This document shows positions 1 to 7,290 of a stretch of 13,516 nt of DNA, piece by piece. The first letter of the stretch is position 1. Each line of letters opens with the position of its first letter. Position numbers and translations under genes: made by a program. The notes beneath the pieces were generated by a model. The model saw only the letters and a list, made by a program, of their open reading frames with translations. It ran no database searches and had not been told where the DNA came from. The stretch comes from Novosphingobium sp. (GTDB lineage: Bacteria; Pseudomonadota; Alphaproteobacteria; Sphingomonadales; Sphingomonadaceae): NCBI GenBank assembly GCA_020853995.1, contig JADYXV010000214.1, forward strand, positions 1 to 13,516. The letters are read 5' to 3'.

Positions 1-54
1 AAGCTTGATTCGCCATCAACTTGGGTCGGAAAATAACCGCAACATCCGAAAAAT

Positions 55-91
55 AAAAAAGCTGACTGCAAATTTTGCAGCCAGCTTTTTT
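55..91. terminator. Bidirectional intrinsic terminator
   Basis: GCTG-A-CTGCA at 61-70 pairs with TGCAG-C-CAGC at 76-85 around the loop AATTT, with a single A/C mismatch in the middle of the stem. Six A residues precede it (55-60) and seven T residues follow it (86-92), so the hairpin has a T-tract when read from either strand. On the minus strand it lies about 150 bases past the stop of the EAL-domain gene and 34 bases past the stop of a 16-codon ORF. It either ends the minus-strand transcript, perhaps shared with a convergent gene to the left, or acts as an attenuator for a minus-strand gene off the left edge. Confidence 0.85.
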
Positions 92-126
92 TATTAACCG
101 ATTGGTTTCCTTGGAAACTTTGGTGA

Positions 127-177
127 TTACTGGAAGAACCAGTCCCACACGCTCCAACGAATGAGCAATTCCAACAT
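127..177 (-). CDS. Possible 16-aa Trp-rich leader peptide or small protein
   Basis: This short ORF translates as MLELLIRWSVWDWFFQ and ends in TAA. It is preceded by GGAGG (plus-strand 183-187) only 5 nt from the ATG, one of the best Shine-Dalgarno matches in the window. Three of its 16 residues are Trp (8, 11, 13), followed by two Phe. A small hairpin (129-143, ACTGG/CCAGT, loop of 5) covers its last codons, an inverted repeat GTTTCC/GGAAAC follows at 105-118, and the strong terminator follows at 55-91. A strong ribosome binding site, clustered codons for one amino acid and a downstream terminator is the layout of trp-type attenuation leaders. The gene it would control would start left of the window and cannot be seen. 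It could instead be a tiny membrane-active protein or a chance ORF. Confidence 0.4.
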   Translation of the reverse strand: MLELLIRWSVWDWFFQ

Positions 178-182
178 AAGTA

Positions 183-187
183 CCTCC
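183..187 (-). promoter_or_regulatory. Strong ribosome binding site of the 16-codon ORF
   Basis: GGAGG on the minus strand, 5 nt before the ATG at 177. It stands in otherwise non-coding sequence, where no large gene would use it, and is the main reason to take the short ORF seriously. Confidence 0.45.
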
Positions 188-206
188 ATCCACGGCGGAC
201 GAGGTA

Positions 207-242
207 TGGTTAACATCGTGTAAACTGGTTAACAAGCCTTAA
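207..242 (-). promoter_or_regulatory. TTAA motif cluster, possible CtrA-type binding sites
   Basis: Three TTAA elements fall within 33 bases (239-242, 229-232, 210-213). On the minus strand they read TTAA-N6-TTAACC, then 13 more bases, then TTAACCAT. The segment TGGTTAAC occurs twice on the plus strand, at 207-214 and 226-233, exactly 19 bp apart. CtrA of alphaproteobacteria is known to bind TTAA-N7-TTAA and the half-site TTAACCAT; the second matches exactly, while the first has a spacer one base short. The cluster lies just upstream of the 16-codon ORF. No convincing -35/-10 pair was found. The first TTAA overlaps the stop codon of the EAL gene. Short motifs like these arise by chance. Confidence 0.25.
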
Positions 243-2530
243 CGTTTATTCACCAAAGGCAAACGCATCCGATTTGACAGTTTCTCAAACTCGGAGAACG
301 CCAGCGGTCGGGCAAGATGGTAGCCCTGCCCTATGTCGCATCCCAGCTGGATCAGCTTGCGCCAGGTCGCTTCATCTTCAATCCCCTCTGCGACAACCAC
401 CTGGCCAAGGGCATGAGCCAGTTCAATCGTGCTTTGCACAATCCGCAATTCGCGCTCATGGGTGAGGATGCGTGAAATGAAGCGCCGGTCGAGTTTGAGT
501 TCGTCACTTGGCAGATCGGCCAGATAGGCAAGGCTTGCCTCTCCGGTCCCGAAATCATCGATCGAAAGGCGGAATCCGAGGCTGCGCAAGCTGGTGAGAT
601 TGCTCACCGCAGCAGGCCGGTTGCGGACACTTGATGTCTCGGTGATTTCAATCGTCAGCAGGGCGGGATCGATGCCTCGACGCTTTACAATTTCGGCAAG
701 GCCGGGAACCAGCCCGGGCTGGTCAACCATCTGTGCGGAAAGGTTGACGCTCATCTGCAGACGCTGGCCATTTGCGTTAAGCGCCAAAGCCGCCGTGATC
801 GCTTCTTCTATTGTCCAGTATGTCAAAGCCTCGATCCGGCCAGCCCGTTCGGCCTGCAGGATAAAGGCATCAGGCGGAATCGGGCCACGTGTCGGATGGT
901 TCCAGCGGATCAGTGCCTCTGCGCCACACAACTCTCCGGTTCGCGTGTCCCATTGCCCTTGATAGGCAAGCCAGATCTGACCGTTCCGCAGACCTTCATC
1001 GATGCTTGCGTGCAGCGAGAGTTCCCAAGTCGCCTCTGCAAGCCGGTCTGCTTCAAACAATTCGACGGCGCGCCCGCTGGCCAGAGCGTCGTTGGCACTG
1101 GCCACGGCAGAATTGACGCGGGTGACGCTATCCAGTCCTTCGTTACGGTCCAAACCAAAATGAATATTGGTATCAAATGTATGGGGGCCAATTTCGAGCG
1201 GTACCGAAAACAGTGCGCGCAAACCTTCCAGATGATCGATCTGCATTTCCAAGGGCCGCGCTTCTTCCGTCCATGCGAAATGCCCGCCCTCACCATTGTA
1301 GATTGTGGTGATGCCTGAACCGATGCCCAGCCTTCGGGCAATTTGCAGCGCACATTCCCCATGAAGCTCTTTGGGCAGTGTCGCCAGAATCTCTTCATCG
1401 CGCGCAATGACTGCGACAATGACATCCTGACCGACCGGCAAAGGCGAGGCACTTAATGCCAGCAAGTTGGGAAGACCCGATGCACTGGTTAACTGGATGC
1501 GTCGTGTCCGGTAATGCCAGAGCCGCGCAAAACCGTAAATTGTGACGCACGCAAGGCCGCCGCTGACATGGATATAAAAACCGAATGGCTGTGCAAATGT
1601 CGGAATGGCAAAAACACAAAGCACGGCTGAAGCATGCCACAGGGTTTTGCTGCGCCTTCGTTCTGAAAGGCTTCCAAAGCGAACAAGAAGCCAGACAACA
1701 AGCAGAAGCGGCAATTCTTCCACCCAGAACGCAAAAGTTTTTGTGAGTGCGGACGCCCCGGCGATATCGAGATCAAGAGGATGGCGACGCGCACTGCCAT
1801 AGAAACCCAACTGTGGAGTTGGGCCTTCAAATGCAACGATCACAGTTCTGCCGGACAGCAAACCCGGTGTGACACGCCCGGATTGCAAGGCGCTGGCGCG
1901 AATTTTGATTATGCTGTCAGGATCCAGCAAATAATCCGGCCTGAAAGTTTTTTGCAGACCACCATCAACTTCGGCCAGGGCTGATGCCAGGCTCTGATAT
2001 GTATGTCCGTTGATGCGGAAATTGTAAGGAGTCGAAGTAGCGAAATTAACGAAGTTGGAACTCCACGACGAAATTACGACGGGAACAGACTTCGACAATT
2101 CAGGGATCGGCAGCTGCAATTTTTCAACGTTTAAGCCCTCTGAGTCGCGCATGATCTCCGAATTGCGAGCAATAAAGGAGACGTCCGGTTTCAGGGAGTT
2201 GATAGCTTCGACAAGCGCACTGTCGCCTGTTTTGTCCTGTCCGTAATTTACAGGGGCATCGATAAAGACACGATAAGGAACCTGACGCCGTACATCATCG
2301 AGAATTCGTGCGAGATTTCGTGTCGTGACCACAGACCCGTCCGGATCATTCTGGTTGCCATCGATTGTGACTACAACGATGGATTGCGGGGCTTCATGTT
2401 TGCCGTACTTCGACCGGATATTGAGAAACATATGGTCGACCGGTATCAGCCAGTTGCCCGCAAGCGCCAGCAATGCCGGGATGAGCAGCGCGAGATACAG
2501 CGGTGATCTCAGTGTTTTCAGCATGACCAT
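239..2530 (-). CDS. CHASE2-GGDEF(degenerate)-EAL cyclic-di-GMP phosphodiesterase
   Basis: A 763-aa inner-membrane signalling protein. One membrane helix (about residues 10-30) leads into a CHASE2-type sensor region (about 35-265, with VVVTIDG at 52-58). Three further hydrophobic helices lie at about 272-285, 297-316 and 318-337. A GGDEF-like domain follows (about 347-500): SGLPN at 350-354 recalls the usual N-terminal motif, but the signature position reads GEGGHF (413-418), so cyclase activity is unlikely. The EAL domain (about 505-755) looks complete: EAL 538-540, N596 in VNLS, E631 in ITET, DDFGTG 658-663, K679, E715 and QGY 735-737. It should hydrolyse c-di-GMP to pGpG. The start ATG-GTC-ATG follows GGGGAA. 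The gene lies 75 bp after the amidotransferase, same strand. Its base composition looks less GC-rich than the EPS genes. The sensed signal is unknown. Confidence 0.9.
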   Translation of the reverse strand: MVMLKTLRSPLYLALLIPALLALAGNWLIPVDHMFLNIRSKYGKHEAPQSIVVVTIDGNQNDPDGSVVTTRNLARILDDVRRQVPYRVFIDAPVNYGQDKTGDSALVEAINSLKPDVSFIARNSEIMRDSEGLNVEKLQLPIPELSKSVPVVISSWSSNFVNFATSTPYNFRINGHTYQSLASALAEVDGGLQKTFRPDYLLDPDSIIKIRASALQSGRVTPGLLSGRTVIVAFEGPTPQLGFYGSARRHPLDLDIAGASALTKTFAFWVEELPLLLVVWLLVRFGSLSERRRSKTLWHASAVLCVFAIPTFAQPFGFYIHVSGGLACVTIYGFARLWHYRTRRIQLTSASGLPNLLALSASPLPVGQDVIVAVIARDEEILATLPKELHGECALQIARRLGIGSGITTIYNGEGGHFAWTEEARPLEMQIDHLEGLRALFSVPLEIGPHTFDTNIHFGLDRNEGLDSVTRVNSAVASANDALASGRAVELFEADRLAEATWELSLHASIDEGLRNGQIWLAYQGQWDTRTGELCGAEALIRWNHPTRGPIPPDAFILQAERAGRIEALTYWTIEEAITAALALNANGQRLQMSVNLSAQMVDQPGLVPGLAEIVKRRGIDPALLTIEITETSSVRNRPAAVSNLTSLRSLGFRLSIDDFGTGEASLAYLADLPSDELKLDRRFISRILTHERELRIVQSTIELAHALGQVVVAEGIEDEATWRKLIQLGCDIGQGYHLARPLAFSEFEKLSNRMRLPLVNKR

Positions 2531-2564
2531 CGGCGGTTGTTTCCCCGCTTTTTTAGTCCGTATT

Positions 2565-2582
2565 GGTGAAGATCTTCTTACC
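2565..2582. repeat. Palindrome in the gap before the EAL gene
   Basis: The perfect 10-bp palindrome GAAGATCTTC (2568-2577) is flanked by GGT on one side and TTACC on the other, making an 18-base imperfect inverted repeat. It lies in the 75-bp gap between the amidotransferase stop and the EAL gene start. It has no loop and no adjacent T-tract, so it is not a terminator. It could be an operator for separate control of the EAL gene or a chance palindrome. Confidence 0.25.
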
Positions 2583-2605
2583 CGCGACGCGTGATTAACG
2601 CCGGA

Positions 2606-4495
2606 TCAACCAAGTCGTTCCAATGATTTCCGTAACATGAGCAGTTGCCAGATCAGGCGGCTGTGGTCTGCCCTGCCCGCCACATGGTCTTCGGCCAGCG
2701 CTTCAATCCGGGTTGCGTCGAACCAGCCTGTTCGGGCCAGTGCGCCGTTTGATGCCAATCCCCGTGCCTCATCGGCCAACGGTCCGCGCAACCATTGGGC
2801 AATTGGCGTGACGAATCCCATTTTCTGGCGGAAAAGGACGTCTTCGGGCAGATAGCGGCGCATCGTATCTTTAACCAGCCATTTGCCGGTGTTGCCACGG
2901 ACGCGCATGTTTTCAGGCAGCTTGGCGCCAAACTCTATCAACCGGTGATCGAGCAGCGGCTCGCGCGCCTCAAGGCTGACGGCCATGCTGGTGCGATCCA
3001 CTTTTGTCAGGATATCGCCGGGCAGATAGAACTTGAGATCAGCATATTGCGCGCGATCCAGACCGCTGCGCGCAGGCGCGTTTCGCATGAGTTCGACAAA
3101 TGGTTGTTCGGCGCGGTAATCGCCACGTAACCGCCTGAAATCGGCACTGTAGAGCGTTTCGCGCAACTCTGGCGAGGTTACAGACAGGGATCGGGCATAG
3201 CCCTCCTCGCCGCTTGTAGCCAAGCTGAGCAGCGTGGATTTTGCACGCAAGGGGCGCGGTGCCCAATCGGCTTTGGGCCAAAGCTTGCCAAGCGTTCCGA
3301 ACACAGGGCCGCGCAAGCCGGACGGCAGCAGTGCGCGCACTTGCTCCTCCCGGTGCTGAAACGTCTGGCGACGGTAACCGGCGAATGCCTCGTCAGCACC
3401 ATCGCCCGATAGCGCGACTGTGACGTGTTCACGCGCCAGTTCGCAAACGCGGAAGGTCGGGAGCGCCGAGGCATCGGCGAAGGGTTCGTCAAACATCCCA
3501 GCCAACCGATCAACCAGTGAAAAATCATCTGGAGAAACCGTGCGTTTCCAATGCTGTGTATGGAACTGTTCAGCGATGCGACCAGCGTAAGCGGTTTCAT
3601 CGAGAGCAGCGACATCAAAGCCGATGGAACAGGTTTTGACAGGCGATGTGCTGGCCTCTGCCATCAGCGCAACAACGCTTGAACTGTCCACTCCGCCCGA
3701 GAGAAACGCCCCTAGCGGCACATCGGCCAGCATGCGCGAGGTTACGGCCTCGCGCATATGGTGCAGCAGATGTGCCCCGAGATCTTCCGCATTGCCTTTT
3801 GCACGATCGGCAAATGACACGTCCCACCACTGCACCGGCGCGGAGGGTGGAGCATCGTGACGCAGGATCTGGTAATGTCCGGCAGCAAGCTTTTCGACGC
3901 CTTTGAGGATCGAGCGGTGATCAGGCACGTAACCCCAGGCCAGATAATCTTCGATGGCCAGCGGATCGATTTCGTACCGGAACGCAGGATGCGCGAGCAA
4001 GGCTTTGAGTTCCGAGCCGAATATGATCGAACCATCGGCCAGGCGGGCTTTGAACAGCGGCTTTACGCCAAGCCGGTCACGTGCCAGCAACATCGTGCGG
4101 GTGCGCAAATCATAGAGCGCAAAGGCGAACATGCCGTTCAATCGATTCAGGCAACCGGTGCCCCAATGACGCCAGGCCTGAAGGATGACCTCGGTATCAC
4201 CATCTGTCCTGAACTTCGCGCCAAGCGCCTGAAGTTCGGCACGCAAGTCCATGAAATTGTAGATTTCACCGTTGAAGACGATCACGGCATCTTCTTCGAC
4301 CGACGCCATAGGCTGCGGAGAACCTGCGAGGTCGATGATCGACAAGCGCCGGTGACCAAGACCCACGCCCGGCGCGATCCAGACGCCTTCGCCATCAGGC
4401 CCGCGATGGGCGATGGCATCGCACATCAGGCGGACGCGCTCGGGATCGACCGGCTTCTGGCCCTCGGTATGAAAGATTCCGGCTATTCCGCACAT
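2606..4495 (-). CDS. XrtA-associated amidotransferase, asparagine synthetase (AsnB) type
   Basis: A 629-aa cytoplasmic glutamine-dependent amidotransferase. The N-terminal class II glutaminase domain begins MCGIAG with Cys2 as nucleophile, and has HRGPDG (30-35) and FNGEIYN (74-80). The synthetase domain carries the PP-loop SGGVDSS (266-272) that binds ATP. Family members activate a carboxylate as acyl-AMP and add ammonia; the acceptor for exosortase-linked members is not known, a uronic acid of the EPS being one guess. The reading frame is open to 4570, but the start must be the ATG at 4495, because Cys2 has to follow the initiator Met directly. AAGG overlapping the exosortase stop codon is the ribosome binding site, 10 bp after that stop. 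Length fits amidotransferase 1 of XrtA systems better than a housekeeping AsnB. Confidence 0.92.
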   Translation of the reverse strand: MCGIAGIFHTEGQKPVDPERVRLMCDAIAHRGPDGEGVWIAPGVGLGHRRLSIIDLAGSPQPMASVEEDAVIVFNGEIYNFMDLRAELQALGAKFRTDGDTEVILQAWRHWGTGCLNRLNGMFAFALYDLRTRTMLLARDRLGVKPLFKARLADGSIIFGSELKALLAHPAFRYEIDPLAIEDYLAWGYVPDHRSILKGVEKLAAGHYQILRHDAPPSAPVQWWDVSFADRAKGNAEDLGAHLLHHMREAVTSRMLADVPLGAFLSGGVDSSSVVALMAEASTSPVKTCSIGFDVAALDETAYAGRIAEQFHTQHWKRTVSPDDFSLVDRLAGMFDEPFADASALPTFRVCELAREHVTVALSGDGADEAFAGYRRQTFQHREEQVRALLPSGLRGPVFGTLGKLWPKADWAPRPLRAKSTLLSLATSGEEGYARSLSVTSPELRETLYSADFRRLRGDYRAEQPFVELMRNAPARSGLDRAQYADLKFYLPGDILTKVDRTSMAVSLEAREPLLDHRLIEFGAKLPENMRVRGNTGKWLVKDTMRRYLPEDVLFRQKMGFVTPIAQWLRGPLADEARGLASNGALARTGWFDATRIEALAEDHVAGRADHSRLIWQLLMLRKSLERLG

Positions 4496-4505
4496 ACCCC
4501 GCGCC

Positions 4506-6074
4506 TTAACGACCAGACGCCACGCGGTCCATCCACGCGTCGACAGGGCCTGCAGCATCGAGAAAAGCACGGAGGGAAATATCCGCGGGCGGACGGCCCG
4601 GAACCTGATCTTCGGCAGAGATTATAAGCGCAGCCGTAGCGCGCTCCTTCAGCAAAAGCCGGTCAACAATATTCTGTAATTTCAAACGCGTGTTACTGCC
4701 AGTGAGCAGCTTTCCTGAACGATAATAGGTTTCTGCCAAACGGTATACAGGCCCCGCGGTCTGGATGCGGTCTGCCATGCCTTGCCCCAAGGGCTGCGCA
4801 GATCTTTCCCAGGACCATTCGCTGTTCAGTGGCAATGCGCCTTGCCCGAAGCCACCGGCTTCGCGGCCATCGCCTTGCGCTGCGTAAAGCGCGAAAGATA
4901 CGTCAACCACATGGCCTGATGCGTCCTTGTAGCGCCCCAGCAGCACATGCTCGGCACCGCTATGCAGCGGCTGCCAGGGGGCTAGCGGCTCATAGCCAAC
5001 TTGTTGCCAACCCTTGACTTGAGGCAGCACGATCAAATCCGGCACAGGGGCTTCCAGCCGGTTGGCCCATGCACCCCATCCGGTGAATGTCAGCGCCAGT
5101 GCCACGATGACGGCAAGGCCCCTGCCCTGGCTTACCGCAAAGCCAACTGCGCGGGCGAGGATCGGGTTTGCATTGATCGCATCGGCATCAATCATCCGGT
5201 CATCAATCGCACGATCGAAAAATCGCCATGCGATCACCATGACCAAAGCCATGACGATGGCAAAGAATATCCAGCCATAGAATATATGGTCAAACCCTGC
5301 GGCAAATTCGATGCCGTGGTATTCTGCGATAAAGATTGTGCCCCATGCACGAACGCCATTGGCAAGGATTGGCATGGCGATGCATAGCGCCATGAACGCC
5401 ATGCGGCGCGTCCAAGAACGGAAGCATACATTGGCAACAAGCGCGCCGTAAGCAACCATGGCGATCAGAAATTTAACGCCGGAACAGGCCTCGGCAACCT
5501 CGAAATACCCGGCAGGCGTCGTGATGAACACGCCTTCGATATGCGCAGGCACACCTGCCCAATCGAGCAATGTCATCGTGATGGCAGCCGTAATGGTCTG
5601 CAACATAGGCACCAGTTCATCGCCTGCGGGAACGAGGAACAGCATATAAGCAAGCGGGAAAAGGAGAGCCGCCGAAGCCTTTGGTCCCAGCAATGTCAGT
5701 ACACTGGCTTGCGCCATCAGCACTACACCAAGCTGGGTAGCAAGGGACAGGCCTGCGAAATGGCCGAGCAACCAGAAAAAACCGGCACCACCGAACAGGA
5801 CAAGGCCGGGCCACCAGCCTTGTGGTGTCACGCGCAAAACTTCACGCCCGCGGAGCGAGATCAGCCAGCCGAGGATGAAGGGGATCAGCAGGACGTGATT
5901 GTACGTCGAGCTATCCCACCATTGCAGTGCCATTGCCCGCCAATCGGCAAAGAACAACGCGATGTTGCCAGCCCAGGCCAGACCAAGCAGTGCCAATGGA
6001 CGCTGCCACTGTACGGGCAATGATGCCCACGCCCGCGCAAGCGGCGCCTTGAAGGCAAGGTCATGCGGCTGCAC
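4506..6074 (-). CDS. xrtA: Exosortase A fused to an EpsI domain
   Basis: A 522-aa polytopic inner-membrane protein with two parts. The exosortase half (about 25-290) has multiple hydrophobic helices and the catalytic set: Cys197 in AEACSG, Arg242 in NGVR and His263 in FDHIFYG. Exosortases cleave PEP-CTERM tails and hand the protein on to the cell surface. Another hydrophobic helix (about 317-333) precedes an EpsI/DUF3485-like periplasmic domain (about 335-522), associated with EPS production. The frame stays open to 6362, deep inside the glycosyltransferase gene. I place the start at GTG 6074, which overlaps that gene by 14 bp and has GAGG 6 nt upstream; an ATG at 6128 in the same frame is the alternative but would add a low-quality tail. 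The fusion is a known arrangement in proteobacterial XrtA loci. Confidence 0.9.
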   Translation of the reverse strand: MQPHDLAFKAPLARAWASLPVQWQRPLALLGLAWAGNIALFFADWRAMALQWWDSSTYNHVLLIPFILGWLISLRGREVLRVTPQGWWPGLVLFGGAGFFWLLGHFAGLSLATQLGVVLMAQASVLTLLGPKASAALLFPLAYMLFLVPAGDELVPMLQTITAAITMTLLDWAGVPAHIEGVFITTPAGYFEVAEACSGVKFLIAMVAYGALVANVCFRSWTRRMAFMALCIAMPILANGVRAWGTIFIAEYHGIEFAAGFDHIFYGWIFFAIVMALVMVIAWRFFDRAIDDRMIDADAINANPILARAVGFAVSQGRGLAVIVALALTFTGWGAWANRLEAPVPDLIVLPQVKGWQQVGYEPLAPWQPLHSGAEHVLLGRYKDASGHVVDVSFALYAAQGDGREAGGFGQGALPLNSEWSWERSAQPLGQGMADRIQTAGPVYRLAETYYRSGKLLTGSNTRLKLQNIVDRLLLKERATAALIISAEDQVPGRPPADISLRAFLDAAGPVDAWMDRVASGR

Positions 6075-7290
6075 TGGAGGCCTCGTCACCGACAATGCCC
6101 AGCATTGCGCCAAGCGGGGCAAGAACATGGTCCCAGCCACATTCGCGCATGACAAAAGCGCGCGCTGATTGGCCGATTTCGGCCGAACGAACCGGATCAT
6201 GCAGCAGGGCGAGCGCCTGACGTGCCAGCGCTTCGGCACCTTGCGCGACAACAAAATCCATTCCGTCGCGCGCAGGGATGCCCGTTGCCGCTTCGGGCGT
6301 TGCCAGCACAGGGCGCGCCATTGCCATGGCTTCAAGCACCTTGTTCTGCACGCCGCGCGCAATGGTCAGCGGCGCTACGATGAGGTCGGCTCCGGCAATC
6401 CACGACCGCACGTCAAGGACGGCGCCCGTTACATGTGTCCCGTTCACACCTTCAAGCGCACGCACCGATTGCACTGGCGCGCGTCCTACGATGTGGAAGC
6501 TAGCCCCGGCAAAAGTCCTGCGGATCAAAGGCATTACATCGCGCGCGAACATTTCTACCGCAGCGACGTTCGGCGGGTAATCCATTTGCCCGGTGAAAGT
6601 TATGTGTGGTCCCTCGCCCGCCAGTTCTGGCGCGCGGGGCATGCCGGACGGATCGAAAAAACCGGTGTCTATGCCGTTGCACACGGCATTCAGCGATGGC
6701 ACCGGCCCTGAAGAAAGCCTTGACCGGAACAGCTCGGTTTCTTCCGGAGTGACCAGAAGGCTGGTGGTGGCACGGCGTGCGGTAAGGCTTTCGAACCGGC
6801 TGAGCAGGCGTGCTTCGCGTGAATACAACCAACTGGCAGGGAAACGCGCCTGGGCCGCATAAGCATCAAACTTTGCGGAATCGACGTCGACGAAATCCAT
6901 CACCACGCGGCCGGCAAAAGATGCCGGAACATATTGAGCCATCTGGCCTGAAAAGACATAGACCGCCGAGATCGGTCGTTCGGCCAGCACTTGCGCGACA
7001 TATTCATGCAGCGCTTTATCGGCGAAGGCTGTAAGACTGACGGGCTTGCGGGTCAGCAGCGCTTCAACGCCCGCGACGGGTAGCGAGCGTGTGCGCCGGA
7101 CAAGACGGTGACTTTGCGCAATGGCGGATAGCTCCGGCTCATGGGCCAGATCGGCTTCATCATCTGCAAAACAGGCAACGTGGACCGGACAAAGCGCTGC
7201 AATATGGCGCAAAACGTGGCAGGACCGGATCTTGTCACCACGATCCGGGGGAAAAGGAATCCGGTGCGCAAGGAACAGAACCTCGCTCAC
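6061..7290 (-). CDS. XrtA/PEP-CTERM system glycosyltransferase (TIGR03087-like)
   Basis: A 409-aa predicted cytoplasmic, GT-B-fold glycosyltransferase resembling family 4. It opens with SEVLFLAHRIPFPPDRGDK, the typical N-terminus of XrtA-linked sugar transferases. The C-terminal half holds a nucleotide-sugar-binding pattern: TFTGQMDYPPN (231-241) and KVLEAMAMARPVLATPEA (317-334), with E320 the probable donor-binding glutamate. It would add a sugar from a nucleotide donor to the lipid-linked EPS intermediate; donor and acceptor cannot be told from sequence. The frame is open to 7353, but the start is GTG at 7290, whose GTGA overlaps the stop of the FemAB-like gene. Residues encoded upstream of it are unlike the family and lie inside the previous gene. 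A weak AGGG precedes the GTG. Confidence 0.88.
   Translation of the reverse strand: MSEVLFLAHRIPFPPDRGDKIRSCHVLRHIAALCPVHVACFADDEADLAHEPELSAIAQSHRLVRRTRSLPVAGVEALLTRKPVSLTAFADKALHEYVAQVLAERPISAVYVFSGQMAQYVPASFAGRVVMDFVDVDSAKFDAYAAQARFPASWLYSREARLLSRFESLTARRATTSLLVTPEETELFRSRLSSGPVPSLNAVCNGIDTGFFDPSGMPRAPELAGEGPHITFTGQMDYPPNVAAVEMFARDVMPLIRRTFAGASFHIVGRAPVQSVRALEGVNGTHVTGAVLDVRSWIAGADLIVAPLTIARGVQNKVLEAMAMARPVLATPEAATGIPARDGMDFVVAQGAEALARQALALLHDPVRSAEIGQSARAFVMRECGWDHVLAPLGAMLGIVGDEASSAAA

Noticed and set aside
1..6. A HindIII site (AAGCTT) at the first base
   Set aside because: It may mean the sequence starts at a cloning site, but a single 6-base site at the edge has no biological meaning by itself.
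100..120. Inverted repeat GTTTCC-TT-GGAAAC as a separate terminator
   Set aside because: The loop is only two bases, the stem is AT-rich and no T-tract follows. It is at most part of the leader structure.
4496..4570. In-frame upstream extension of the amidotransferase
   Set aside because: The catalytic Cys must be residue 2 after Met removal, so the ATG at 4495 is the start.
3857..4627. A 256-codon open frame on the plus strand across the amidotransferase 5' part
   Set aside because: It is antisense to a well-supported gene with intact motifs, and the protein has no recognisable domain. Long antisense frames are common in GC-rich coding sequence.
6075..6362. In-frame upstream extension of the exosortase gene
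   Set aside because: The added 96 residues are Arg/Cys/Trp-rich, unlike an exosortase N-terminus, and lie entirely within the glycosyltransferase gene.
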